Assembly: GCF_020483305.1 (NCBI RefSeq)
Contig: NZ_JACWAB010000001.1
Coordinates: 496,001 to 560,000, forward strand
Source: Arthrobacter sp. UM1
GTDB lineage: Bacteria; Actinomycetota; Actinomycetes; Actinomycetales; Micrococcaceae
Reading direction: 5' to 3'
Length of the DNA: 64,000 nucleotides
How positions within the stretch are numbered: position 1 is the stretch's first letter; every line of letters begins with the position of its first letter. A model generated the notes under the pieces. The model did no database searches. It had not been told where the DNA came from and worked only from the letters and a program-made list of their open reading frames with translations. A program made the position numbers and the translations under genes. Of this stretch, positions 32,383 through 40,451 are shown piece by piece.

Positions 32383-32454
32383 GCGCGATTGGCGCAGCGG
32401 TAGCGCGCTTCCCTGACACGGAAGAGGTCACTGGTTCGATCCCAGTATCGCGCA
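32383..32454 (+). tRNA. tRNA-Val (anticodon GAC)
   Basis: Acceptor GCGCGAT/ATCGCGC, anticodon loop CTGACAC between CTTCC and GGAAG, T loop TGGTTCGATCCCA, discriminator A, no encoded CCA. Confidence 0.96.
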
Positions 32455-32488
32455 CTGAAAAGCGGCACGGTTTCGTGTCAATTTTCAT

Positions 32489-32562
32489 GCGGATGTAGCT
32501 CAGCTGGCTAGAGCACCACCTTGCCAAGGTGGATGTCGCGGGTTCGAATCCCGTCATCCGCT
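32489..32562 (+). tRNA. tRNA-Gly (anticodon GCC), copy 2
   Basis: Same mature sequence as copy 1 at 32089, but here CCA is encoded directly after the discriminator (32563-32565). It is the last tRNA of the cluster. Confidence 0.97.
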
Positions 32563-32658
32563 CCATTCAACAGAATCAGGCTCCGCGGGGCGTCGCCGGT
32601 GAGAGTGAGCCTCCGCAGACGAATGTTGATCTGTGGATCAGCCTGATGAAGACCTTGT

Positions 32659-32689
32659 AAAAGGGGCCCCTTATAAGGGTCCCTTTTTT
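32659..32689 (+). terminator. Rho-independent terminator of the tRNA cluster
   Basis: AAAAGGGG pairs through a roughly 11-bp stem with CCCTTTTTT, giving a true run of six U. It is the most classical terminator in the window. Confidence 0.9.
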
Positions 32690-32722
32690 CGTGCCTCTTT
32701 TCTCATGATGCGCGGCAGCCCA

Positions 32723-32761
32723 GCGGACGGCGGGGTCCCCGAGCAGGACCCCGCCGTCCGC
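32723..32761 (-). terminator. Terminator of zapE
   Basis: A perfect 16-bp GC-rich stem with a 7-nt loop (CCGAGCA), 40 bp past the zapE stop. It is next to the tRNA terminator from the other strand. Confidence 0.85.
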
Positions 32762-32801
32762 GGGCCGCCGTCCGCGGCCGCCGAACGCGACTCGGCGGCG
32801 C

Positions 32802-33857
32802 CTACCCCTCGGCTCCGCCGGCGCGGGCCATGGCGGTCAGCCGCGAGATCGCACGGTAGTACTTCTTGAGGTATCCGCCCTTGAGCATGCGCTCGGTGAA
32901 CAGCCGGTCGAAGGGCACGCCCGAGGAGAGCACCGGAACGTCCAGGTCGTAGAGCCGGTCGGCGAGGACCACGAGGCGCAGCGCCGTGGCGTCGCTCTCG
33001 ATCGTCGTCACGTTCCGCCAGACGACGCCGTTGACGCCCTCGATGAGCTGGCGGTACCGGCTCGGATGGACCTGGTTGAGATGCGCCAGGAGGGCGTCGA
33101 AGTCGTCGAGCGCCACCACCGTGCCGAAGTCCTCGCGCAGATGCGCCTCGGGATCGTCGAGGAGCGCGTCGTCGATGGGCGTCGGAGGCGTCGGGAGGCC
33201 GCGGTGCCGGTAGTCCTCGCCGTCGATCCTCAGCACCTCGAACTGGCTGGCGAGCGCCTGGATCTCGCGCTTGAAGTCCTCGGCCGCGAACCGCCCCTCC
33301 CCGAGCGAGCCCGGGAGGGTGTTGCTCGTCGCGGCGAGCTTCACACCGGCGTCAGAGAGCTCCCGCATGAGGCGGGACATGAGGACGGTGTCCCCCGGGT
33401 CGTCGAGCTCGAACTCGTCGATGCAGACCAGGGAGTACTGGGACAGGGCCTCCACCGCCTTGCGGAAGGACAGGGCCCCGACGAGGTTCGTGTACTCGAC
33501 GAACGTGCCGAACGCCGCCTTGCCCTCAACCGCGTGGAAGAGCGAAGCGAGCAGGTGGGTCTTCCCGACGCCGAAGCCGCCGTCGAGATAGATTCCGGTG
33601 GGGCCCTTCGGAGCCTTCTTGCCGAACATCCGCCCGAAGAAGCCGCCGTCCGAGGGCCTGCCTCCGACCTCGGCCGCGAAGCGCCGCAGCCGCTCGACCG
33701 CCTCGGCCTGCGAGGGCTGGCTCGGATCGGGAATATAGGTGTCGAAAGACACGTTCTGGAAGCGAGGAGAGGGCGCGAGCCCCGCGAGCAGCTCGTCAGT
33801 GGTCACCTTCGGGAAACGGTCGACGAGGTGCACGAACTCATGAGGCTGAGGAGCCAT
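32802..33857 (-). CDS. zapE: ZapE/AFG1-like cell-division ATPase
   Basis: 351 residues. The AFG1-type AAA domain shows Walker A in YLDGGFGVGKTHLLAS and Walker B in LVCIDEFELDDPGD, then sensor region KLAATSNTLPG. In E. coli ZapE binds FtsZ and affects the Z ring; the eukaryotic homologue aids mitochondrial protein quality control. The actinobacterial role is not established. An insert near GRMFGKKAPKGP precedes the Walker A strand. AGGA lies 6 nt before the ATG at 33857. Confidence 0.93.
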   Translation of the reverse strand: MAPQPHEFVHLVDRFPKVTTDELLAGLAPSPRFQNVSFDTYIPDPSQPSQAEAVERLRRFAAEVGGRPSDGGFFGRMFGKKAPKGPTGIYLDGGFGVGKTHLLASLFHAVEGKAAFGTFVEYTNLVGALSFRKAVEALSQYSLVCIDEFELDDPGDTVLMSRLMRELSDAGVKLAATSNTLPGSLGEGRFAAEDFKREIQALASQFEVLRIDGEDYRHRGLPTPPTPIDDALLDDPEAHLREDFGTVVALDDFDALLAHLNQVHPSRYRQLIEGVNGVVWRNVTTIESDATALRLVVLADRLYDLDVPVLSSGVPFDRLFTERMLKGGYLKKYYRAISRLTAMARAGGAEG

Positions 33858-33980
33858 CGGGGTCCTAACGGTTGGGGGACTGCTGCGGCGTGAGCGCGCC
33901 GGGGCTCTGTGTCCCGGCGCCCGTACCAGGGTACGGCACCGCCCAGCCTTGCCTTACTATCGGGCGGCAGGCCCGCGCCC

Positions 33981-33986
33981 TAGAAT
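33981..33986 (+). promoter_or_regulatory. Candidate -10 of sseA-sufE
   Basis: TAGAAT followed by AAAG, 51 bp before the sseA start. No good -35 at 16-18 nt; TACTAT at 33955-33960 is an alternative -10. Confidence 0.4.
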
Positions 33987-34036
33987 AAAGGCACTTGAGC
34001 CTCACGTATTCGCGCAAGAGAGAAGGACTCAGCATC

Positions 34037-34933
34037 ATGGCACTTCCCGTCGACGACTCCCCCCGCTTCGCGGAGTACGCGCACCCTGAGCGCCTCGTCT
34101 CCGCCGAATGGCTCCTCAAGCACCGGAACGATCCGGGACTCGTGCTCCTCGAGTCGGACGAGGACATCCTCCTCTACGAGACGGGCCACATCCCGGGTGC
34201 GGTCAAGATCGACTGGCACACGGAGCTCACCGATCCGGTGACGCGAGACATCGTGAACGGCCGGCAGTTCGCCGAGGTCATGTCCGCCAAGGGCGTCTCC
34301 CGGGACAGCACCGTGGTCATCTACGGCGACAAGTCCAACTGGTGGGCCGCGTACGCCCTCTGGGTGTTCGAGCTGTTCGGCCACAAGGACGTCCGCCTCC
34401 TCGACGGCGGCCGCGACCTCTGGGCGGCCGAGGGCCGCGAGCTCACTCGCGAGAAGCCGCAGCCGTCCCCCGCCGACTACCCCGTCGTCGAGCGCGACGA
34501 CTCCGTGATCCGCGCCTTCCTCCCCGACGTGCGGGACGCGATCGGATCGCGCCCGCTCATCGACGTCCGCTCCCCGCAGGAGTACACGGGCGAGCGCACG
34601 CACATGCCGAACTACCCGGAGGAGGGCGCTCTGCGCGGCGGCCACATCCCGACGGCGGCCTCCGTCCCGTGGTCCAAGGCGGCCAACGAGGACTCGACCT
34701 TCAAGGGCCGCGCCGAGCTCGAGGAGATCTACATGAAGGGCGCCGGACTCGAGCCGGGCTCCCCCGTCACCGCGTACTGCCGCATCGGCGAGCGCTCCAG
34801 CCACACGTACTTCGTGCTCAAGCACCTCCTCGGCTTCGAGGACGTCCGGAACTACGACGGCTCGTGGACCGAGTGGGGCAACGCCATCCGCGTCCCGATC
34901 GCCCGCGGCGAGAACCCCGGCGCAGCAGCCTGA
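34037..34933 (+). CDS. sseA: Thiosulfate sulfurtransferase / 3-mercaptopyruvate sulfurtransferase
   Basis: 298 residues with two rhodanese domains. The N-terminal one (about 20-135) is inactive. The C-terminal one (about 165-285) has the active Cys in [13 protein letters not shown]. It moves sulfane sulfur to cyanide or to protein acceptors. The ATG at 34037 follows GAAGGA by 9 nt. The SufE-like gene starts 26 bp after it, so persulfide made here may be handed to that protein. Confidence 0.95.
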   Translation: MALPVDDSPRFAEYAHPERLVSAEWLLKHRNDPGLVLLESDEDILLYETGHIPGAVKIDWHTELTDPVTRDIVNGRQFAEVMSAKGVSRDSTVVIYGDKSNWWAAYALWVFELFGHKDVRLLDGGRDLWAAEGRELTREKPQPSPADYPVVERDDSVIRAFLPDVRDAIGSRPLIDVRSPQEYTGERTHMPNYPEEGALRGGHIPTAASVPWSKAANEDSTFKGRAELEEIYMKGAGLEPGSPVTAYCRIGERSSHTYFVLKHLLGFEDVRNYDGSWTEWGNAIRVPIARGENPGAAA

Positions 34934-34959
34934 CAGCCGTCCGAGAGGAATCCCACCCC

Positions 34960-35391
34960 GTGACCACCCAGATCCCCAGCGCCCTGCAGGAGATCATCGA
35001 GGACTTCCAGGGCATCTCCGAGGCCGAGCGCCTCGAGCTGCTCCTGGAGTTCTCGGAGAGCCTGCCCGAGCTGCCCGAGCGCTTCGCGGAGCACCCGGAG
35101 CTGCTCGAGCAGGTCGTCGAGTGCCAGTCCCCGCTCTTCCTCACGGTGGAGCGCGAGGACTCCGGCGCCGTCGCCCTCTACTTCTCCGCGCCCCCCGAGG
35201 CGCCGACGACGCGAGGCTTCGCCTCGGTCCTCCACGAGGGGCTCAACGGGCTCACGGAAGAGGAGATCCTCGCCGTGCCGGACGACATGCCGCACCAGCT
35301 CGGGCTCGAGCGGGCCATCACCCCGCTGCGTCTGCGAGGCATGACGGCCATGCTCGGCCGGATCAAGCGCGGCGTGCGCGAGCTCGGCTAG
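34960..35391 (+). CDS. sufE: SufE-like sulfur acceptor protein
   Basis: 143 residues. The conserved Cys lies in VVECQSPLFL, the position of the persulfide-receiving Cys of SufE. The C-terminal helices include LRLRGMTAMLGRIKRGV. SufE accepts sulfur from a cysteine desulfurase and passes it to Fe-S assembly; beside sseA it could instead accept from the rhodanese. GTG start at 34960 with GAGAGGAA upstream. The stop TAG is part of CTAG, whose other strand is the stop of the hydrolase gene. Confidence 0.93.
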   Translation: MTTQIPSALQEIIEDFQGISEAERLELLLEFSESLPELPERFAEHPELLEQVVECQSPLFLTVEREDSGAVALYFSAPPEAPTTRGFASVLHEGLNGLTEEEILAVPDDMPHQLGLERAITPLRLRGMTAMLGRIKRGVRELG

Positions 35392-36692
35392 CCCGCCCGG
35401 TAGGACATCGGGGACCGCCGCGCTTCCAGCGTCCGGCGCAGCCAGCGGCTCACGGCCTTGTTCCAGCGGTCCGGGTCCACGTTGAACTCCTTGGTGTGCC
35501 GTGCGACCGTGAAGCGCTCCAGCGTGACCATCTCCGCGTTGGCGTCCGCCAGCGCGGCGGACGGGCCGTAGGGGACGAACTCGTCGTCGGCCGAGTGGAG
35601 GATGAGGGTCGGCGTCCGCAGCTGGTCCGCACGCTCCACCCAGTTCATCGCCTTGAGGTTGAGCGGTGCGGCGAGACCCGTGATGCGCCGGCCGGCCCGG
35701 TTGGTGAGCAGCCACTGGGCGAGCCGTCCCACGTGCGGCGGAATGCGGTGGATCTGGGCGTGATGGGCGAGGACGTCCACCCAGTTGATGACGGGCCCGT
35801 CCAGGATGAGCGCCCGGATGTCCCCTGCGTTGACCGAGCGGTCGTTCGTCTGGAGGGCGATGGCGCCGCCCATCGAGAAGCCGACGAGGACGATGCCCGA
35901 AGCCCCCTGGGCCTTGGCGTGCAGGATGGCCGCGTCCACGTCATGCCACTCCGTGCCGCCGAGGGCGTAGCGTCCGTCGGGCGCCGCAGGCGCCTCGCCG
36001 TCGTTCCTGTAGGAGATGACGAGGCACGAGATGCCGAGGGCGTGGAGCGCAGGGACCGCGCGGAGGCATTCCGCGCGGCTCGCGCCGCGTCCGTGGATGA
36101 GAACGGCGGCAAGCCTCTCCTCTGTCTCCGACCCGGCCGGGAACCACCAGGCCGGAGCGGCGCCGCCCTCCACGGGGACCGTGTGGTGCTCGAGGGGCAG
36201 TCCGAGGCTCTCCGGATCCACAGACTGCACCCCGGTCCAGGAGCCGTTCGGCGCCTGCGAGATGTCGCCGGCGTCCACGGAGAGCAGCTCGCGGGTCACG
36301 GTCCCCTCGCCCGGCTCGTGCTCGGTGATCTCGCCGATGCGGGCGAACCCCTGGCCGCCGTCGAACCACAGACCGTAGCGGCCGGGGACCACCGTGTCGT
36401 CCGTCGCGCCGAGGACGATCTCCTTCCGCCCGCTGCCCGCGTCGATGACGGCGAGGATCTCGGTGTCCGGGATCCTCATGCGCGCCGGCACGATCACCTG
36501 GCGGGCGAAGTACGCCCCGAGCGACGCAGCCGAGCCCGCCACGAGGGAGGAGACCCCGGCCCCCGCCGCAAGGCCGATGGCCGCGTACTTCACGCTCTCG
36601 CCGGCCGGCCGCGCGTCGGCTCGGCGGCGCGAGGACCCGGTCAGGCGGGCGAGGAGAGGGCGGGACGGGGTGAGGTCGTCGAGATTCGGCAT
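35388..36692 (-). CDS. Alpha/beta-hydrolase family protein with membrane anchor
   Basis: 434 residues. After a 35-residue basic start comes one hydrophobic segment (about 36-60, AAIGLAAGAGVSSLVAGSAAS). The hydrolase fold fills about 170-420. The nucleophile elbow is LVGFSMGGAIA, with the Asp in HSADDEFVPYG and the His in VARHTKEFN completing a plausible triad; HGRGASRAEC precedes it as oxyanion region. An esterase or peptidase activity is likely but the substrate is unknown. It converges with sufE, sharing the CTAG stop, and no terminator separates them. The ATG at 36692 has only a weak ribosome-binding site. Confidence 0.85.
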   Translation of the reverse strand: MPNLDDLTPSRPLLARLTGSSRRRADARPAGESVKYAAIGLAAGAGVSSLVAGSAASLGAYFARQVIVPARMRIPDTEILAVIDAGSGRKEIVLGATDDTVVPGRYGLWFDGGQGFARIGEITEHEPGEGTVTRELLSVDAGDISQAPNGSWTGVQSVDPESLGLPLEHHTVPVEGGAAPAWWFPAGSETEERLAAVLIHGRGASRAECLRAVPALHALGISCLVISYRNDGEAPAAPDGRYALGGTEWHDVDAAILHAKAQGASGIVLVGFSMGGAIALQTNDRSVNAGDIRALILDGPVINWVDVLAHHAQIHRIPPHVGRLAQWLLTNRAGRRITGLAAPLNLKAMNWVERADQLRTPTLILHSADDEFVPYGPSAALADANAEMVTLERFTVARHTKEFNVDPDRWNKAVSRWLRRTLEARRSPMSYRAG

Positions 36693-36780
36693 GCCACCAT
36701 TGTGGCCCAGCGGGCCGGGACGGTTAAGCCGGCCGCCGATCCGCTTGCGCCCCGCCGCGCCTCTCGAGGAGGCTGAAGCC

Positions 36781-37188
36781 ATGGAACACGAGCCAGTGCA
36801 CGACGACGAATGGCGGCGCCGCCTCACCCCCGAGGAGTACCGGGTGCTCCGCGAGGCGGGGACGGAGGCGCCGTTCACCGGCGAGTACTGGGACTCGCAC
36901 GCGGAGGGCGTCTACGCGTGCCGCGCCTGCGGCCAGGAGCTCTTCCGGTCCCAGCAGAAGTTCGACTCCCACTGCGGCTGGCCGAGCTTCTTCGCGCCGC
37001 TCGCCGAAGACCGGGTGGAGTACCTCAAGGACTCGACGCTCGGCATGGAGCGCGTGGAAGTGCGGTGCTCGGCCTGCCACTCGCACATGGGTCACGTCTT
37101 CGCGGGCGAGGGGTACGACACGCCCACTGACCTGCGCTACTGCATCAACTCGATCAGCGTGAGGCTCGAGGAGACGCCGGAGGGCTGA
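36781..37188 (+). CDS. msrB: Peptide-methionine (R)-S-oxide reductase
   Basis: 135 residues. The zinc Cys pairs are YACRACGQELF and VRCSACHSHMGHVF. The catalytic Cys is in LRYCINSISV near the C-terminus. It repairs R-methionine sulfoxide in oxidised proteins. AGGAGG lies 9 nt before the ATG at 36781. It stands alone between a divergent hydrolase and a terminator. Confidence 0.97.
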   Translation: MEHEPVHDDEWRRRLTPEEYRVLREAGTEAPFTGEYWDSHAEGVYACRACGQELFRSQQKFDSHCGWPSFFAPLAEDRVEYLKDSTLGMERVEVRCSACHSHMGHVFAGEGYDTPTDLRYCINSISVRLEETPEG

Positions 37189-37238
37189 CGGAAGCACCCG
37201 CCCGGCGTCTTCACTCCGGGGCGGCCCCGGCCTCCCGC

Positions 37239-37269
37239 CGCCGAGCAACGCAATTCGCGGTGCTCGGCG
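37239..37269 (+). terminator. Terminator of msrB
   Basis: Nine pairs (CGCCGAGCA with its complement), an A/G mismatch, three more pairs and an AATTC loop, 50 bp after msrB. No U-run. Confidence 0.6.
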
Positions 37270-37301
37270 CTCACCCCGGGCCAGGAAAATGTGATCCTGC
37301 T

Positions 37302-37307
37302 TACGCT
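37302..37307 (+). promoter_or_regulatory. Candidate leaderless -10 of the DUF6421 gene
   Basis: TACGCT followed by 7 nt and the ATG at 37315. No -35 is seen. If a GTG at 37291 is the start instead, this box would be coding sequence. Confidence 0.35.
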
Positions 37308-37314
37308 CGTCGGC

Positions 37315-38706
37315 ATGACGACTTCACTCGACCTCCAGCACCTGCCCTCGCCCGCAGACCTCCCGCGGCCCGACGAGCTGAAGGCCCACCCCGCCTGGAC
37401 GGCGGCGAAGGCGGCCTGCACCGCGATCGCCCCGCACCAGCGCAAGGACGGCTCCCTCGTCGAGGACGCGCCGCGCGACGAGATCGCCGGGCATGCCGAG
37501 CGCCTCGCCGCAGCCCTCGAGGACCTCGCCGAGCTCCTCCCCCACGACGCGGACTCGCTGCGCCTCGCCGCCGGAGACGTCCGAGCCTGGGCCGCCGACG
37601 GGTTCGGCATTCCGGACTTCCTCGACTCTCTCGTGGCGTTCGCCCCCGCGTCCCAGCGCGTGGACGGGCTCGTCCACGCCGTCGTCTTCCCCATGTACAC
37701 GCAGAACGGCTCCACGGACCGCCGCTTCGAGGCCGTCCTCTTCCAGGTCATGTGGCCGGAGTTCATCGGCGAGCTGGAGGCGAGCGAGTTCTCCAACCCC
37801 CTCTTCCTCCCGATCCGCTTCATCGACTTCACGGCGGGCTACGACACCAACTCGGCCGTCCTCTTCCCCGAGTCGGTGGCCACGTCCTCCACCCCGGAGT
37901 TCACATGGGGCGCCATCTTCCAGGACCGCGAGGCGGCCCGGTACCGCCGCGTGGTGCGCAAGGCGGCGGAGATCACCGCGCTGCGCCTCCCCGAGGAGGC
38001 GGAGGCGATGCTCGAGGACCAGAAGCTCGCCGAGGAGGCGTTCATCCTCTGGGACCTCATCCACGACCGCACGCACATGCGCGGCGAGCTGCCGTTCGAC
38101 CCGTTCATGATCAAGCAGCGCATGCCCTACTTCCTCTACGGCCTCGAGGAGCTGCGGTGCGACCTCACGGCGTTCCGGGAGTGCGTGCGCCTCGCGAACG
38201 ACCCGAAGCAGAGCGAGACGGTCCGCCACCGCGCCCGCCTGGTCCAGTACGCGGTGGTGTTCGACCGCGTCTTCCGCTTCGCGGTGACGGGCTCGCGGGT
38301 GCGCAACTACGACGGCCTCGGCGGCCAGCTCCTCTTCGCCTGGCTCCACCAGCGTCGCGTGCTCAACTGGCGGGATGGCACGCTCGACATCGACTGGTCG
38401 GAGCTGCCGGCGGCCGTCAACGCCCTCGGAGAGGAGATCGAGGTCCTCTACTGGCGGTCCATCGACCGCCCGAAGGTCAGCCACTGGCTCGCCGCGTACG
38501 AGCTCGTCTCCGGCACCCTCACGCCTCACCCCGCCTCCGTGTGGGCGAAGGGCCCGGACGCGCTGCCGACCACGGGCAAGCTCGGCCTCGTCACGGACGA
38601 GCTGCTCGACGACGAGTTCCCCCTCTCGATGTTCTACGAGGCGCTGGAGAAGAAGATGCGCGAGACGGTCGCCTCCACCGCGGGCATCGTCGGGACGGAT
38701 GCATAG
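37315..38706 (+). CDS. DUF6421 family protein
   Basis: 463 residues, cytosolic by composition, of unknown function. Visible features are the segment QVMWPEFIGELEASEFSNPL, an HDRTHMRGELPFDPF stretch with two His that could bind metal, and MIKQRMPYFLYGLEEL. I recognise it as the DUF6421 family found in actinobacteria and do not know its activity. Two starts compete: ATG at 37315, without a ribosome-binding site but with a -10-like box 7 nt upstream, and GTG at 37291, with AGGAAA just upstream. The threonine aldolase gene follows after 9 bp. Confidence 0.8.
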   Translation: MTTSLDLQHLPSPADLPRPDELKAHPAWTAAKAACTAIAPHQRKDGSLVEDAPRDEIAGHAERLAAALEDLAELLPHDADSLRLAAGDVRAWAADGFGIPDFLDSLVAFAPASQRVDGLVHAVVFPMYTQNGSTDRRFEAVLFQVMWPEFIGELEASEFSNPLFLPIRFIDFTAGYDTNSAVLFPESVATSSTPEFTWGAIFQDREAARYRRVVRKAAEITALRLPEEAEAMLEDQKLAEEAFILWDLIHDRTHMRGELPFDPFMIKQRMPYFLYGLEELRCDLTAFRECVRLANDPKQSETVRHRARLVQYAVVFDRVFRFAVTGSRVRNYDGLGGQLLFAWLHQRRVLNWRDGTLDIDWSELPAAVNALGEEIEVLYWRSIDRPKVSHWLAAYELVSGTLTPHPASVWAKGPDALPTTGKLGLVTDELLDDEFPLSMFYEALEKKMRETVASTAGIVGTDA

Positions 38707-38709
38707 ACT
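38704..38709 (+). promoter_or_regulatory. Candidate leaderless -10 of the aldolase gene
   Basis: TAGACT followed by 6 nt and ATG. Its first three bases are the TAG stop of the preceding gene. No ribosome-binding site precedes the ATG. Confidence 0.5.
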
Positions 38710-38715
38710 CGCCCC

Positions 38716-39777
38716 ATGACTGCTCTTCACGATCCAGACCAGCGCGGATTCGCCTCCGACAACTACTCGGGGGTGTGCCCCGAGGTCCTCGCGGCCATCG
38801 CCGAGGCCAACGGCGGCCACCAGTCCGCCTACGGCGCGGACCGGTACACCGAGCGGCTGGCGGAGGTGGTCCGGGCGAACTTCGGCGAGCAGGCCGAGGC
38901 ATACCCGGTCTTCAACGGAACGGGCGCCAACGTCGTCGGCCTCTCCTCCGTGGTGCCCCGCTGGGGCGCGGTCATCTGTGCCTCCACCGCGCACATCAAT
39001 GTGGACGAGTGCGGCGCGCCGGAGCGGGTGGGCGGCTTCAAGCTCCTCCCCGTCCCCGCGCCGGGCGGCAAGCTCACGCCCGAGCTCATCGACGTCGAGG
39101 CGTGGGGGTTCGACGACGTGCACCGCGCCAGGCCCTCCGCCGTCTCCATCACGCAGTCCACGGAGCTCGGGACGCTCTACAGCGTCGAGGAGATCCGGGC
39201 GATCGCGGAGCACGTCCACGGCCTCGGGATGGCCCTGCACCTCGACGGCGCGCGGCTCGGCAACGCCGCCGCGGCCCTGGGCGTGAGCCTGCGGGAGCTG
39301 ACCGTGGACGCCGGCGTGGACGTCCTCTCCCTCGGGGCCACGAAGAACGGCGCGCTCTTCGGCGAAGCCGTCGTGGTCCTCAACCCGGAGCGGGCGCAAG
39401 GCGTCGACTACATCCGCAAGGCGCAGATGCAGCTCGCCTCGAAGATGCGGTTCGTCTCCGCCCAGCTCATCGCGCTCTACGAGGGGGACGTGTGGCGGCG
39501 CAACGCCGAGCACGCCAACGCGATGGCGCGCCGTCTCGCGGCCGCGCTCGACGGCGTCGAGGGCGTCACGCTGAGCAACCGGGTCGAGGCCAACGCCGTC
39601 TTCGCGATCCTCGACCCTGCGGTGGCGGACCGGGTGCGGGCCCGGTTCCCCTTCTACGACTGGGACGCCGCCCGGCACGAGGTCCGCTGGATGGCCGGGT
39701 TCGACACCTCGGAGGAGGACGTGGACGGGTTCGCGGACCTCGTCCGCGAGGAGTTGGAGGCCGCGCGGCGCGCCTAG
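38716..39777 (+). CDS. ltaE: Low-specificity L-threonine aldolase / beta-eliminating lyase
   Basis: 353 residues, fold-type I PLP enzyme. Key points are ASDNYSGVCPEVL at the start, LHLDGARLGNAAAALG (PLP-binding Asp) and LSLGATKNGALFGEAVV with the PLP Lys in TKNG. It splits L-threonine or L-allo-threonine to glycine and acetaldehyde; related proteins use other beta-hydroxy amino acids. The gene lies 9 bp after the DUF6421 gene. Confidence 0.93.
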   Translation: MTALHDPDQRGFASDNYSGVCPEVLAAIAEANGGHQSAYGADRYTERLAEVVRANFGEQAEAYPVFNGTGANVVGLSSVVPRWGAVICASTAHINVDECGAPERVGGFKLLPVPAPGGKLTPELIDVEAWGFDDVHRARPSAVSITQSTELGTLYSVEEIRAIAEHVHGLGMALHLDGARLGNAAAALGVSLRELTVDAGVDVLSLGATKNGALFGEAVVVLNPERAQGVDYIRKAQMQLASKMRFVSAQLIALYEGDVWRRNAEHANAMARRLAAALDGVEGVTLSNRVEANAVFAILDPAVADRVRARFPFYDWDAARHEVRWMAGFDTSEEDVDGFADLVREELEAARRA

Positions 39778-39800
39778 CCCGGGCGCCCGCGGCCCGAACG

Positions 39801-39806
39801 TACCCT
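39801..39806 (+). promoter_or_regulatory. Candidate leaderless -10 of the DUF3000 gene
   Basis: TACCCT, then GGAGGA, then GTG. The GGAGGA is too close to the GTG to be a normal ribosome-binding site, so either a leaderless start or a slightly later start is likely. Confidence 0.45.
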
Positions 39807-39812
39807 GGAGGA

Positions 39813-40451
39813 GTGCCGATCAACGCCGCGCATCCCGGGCCACGTCGAGAGGGGACGCCCCCTCTCCTCGTCAGCGTGCCCCGGGAGACCGCCAGCGCCG
39901 TGCCGGCGGCCTTCCGCGCCGCCGTCTCGGAGCTCGCCGGCGTCCCGCATCGCCGGGGCCTGCGGATCTCCGAGGTCCCCGCTCCCAAGTCGGCTGCCCC
40001 GTTCGCGGTCGCGCTCGGAGCCGAGGCGCGGGCCGAGCAGCACGGGACCTCCGCGGCCGGCCGGTTCATGCTCCTCCACGACCCGTCCGCGCCGGAGGAC
40101 TGGGACGGCGACTTCCGCGTGGTGACGTACGTCCGCGCGGACCTCGAGGAGGACATGGGCAACGACCCCCTCATGTCCTCCGTGGCCTGGGACTGGCTCA
40201 CCGAGTCCCTCGACTCCGCCGGTGCCGCGGCCCACCGCCTCGGCGGCCACGCCACGCGCGTCCACAAGGAGTCCTTCGGCACGCTCGACGGCGGCTCGGC
40301 CGTCATGGACATCGAGCTGCGCGCCTCGTGGACGCCGCGCGGCTCCATCGCTTCACACCTCTCCGCCTGGCAGTCCGTCCTCTCGGCGTTCGCGGGCTTC
40401 CCGCCGGAGAACGACGACGCAGCACCCCTGCCGGGACTGAGGTACACATGA
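39813..40451 (+). CDS. DUF3000 domain-containing protein
   Basis: 212 residues, cytosolic, unknown function. The conserved stretch includes DGDFRVVTYVRADLEEDMGNDPL and SVAWDWLTESLD, followed by ELRASWTPRGSIASHL. The gene has a fixed place just before rnd in actinobacteria, as in Rv2680-Rv2681 of M. tuberculosis, so a link to RNA or tRNA turnover is possible but unproven. The start is taken as GTG at 39813. rnd overlaps its end by 4 bp. Confidence 0.88.
   Translation: MPINAAHPGPRREGTPPLLVSVPRETASAVPAAFRAAVSELAGVPHRRGLRISEVPAPKSAAPFAVALGAEARAEQHGTSAAGRFMLLHDPSAPEDWDGDFRVVTYVRADLEEDMGNDPLMSSVAWDWLTESLDSAGAAAHRLGGHATRVHKESFGTLDGGSAVMDIELRASWTPRGSIASHLSAWQSVLSAFAGFPPENDDAAPLPGLRYT

Noticed and set aside
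31055-32565. Genomic island at the tRNA cluster
   Set aside because: No integrase, no direct-repeat attachment site and no change in base composition beyond the promoters; flanking genes are core.
32633-32869. Open frame after the tRNA cluster
   Set aside because: It runs through two terminators and into the end of zapE; no coding signal.
37260-40451. Continuous 1063-codon frame joining the DUF3000 gene to upstream sequence
   Set aside because: The upstream part is an Arg/Pro-rich shadow of the DUF6421 and aldolase genes; only the last 212 codons are coding.
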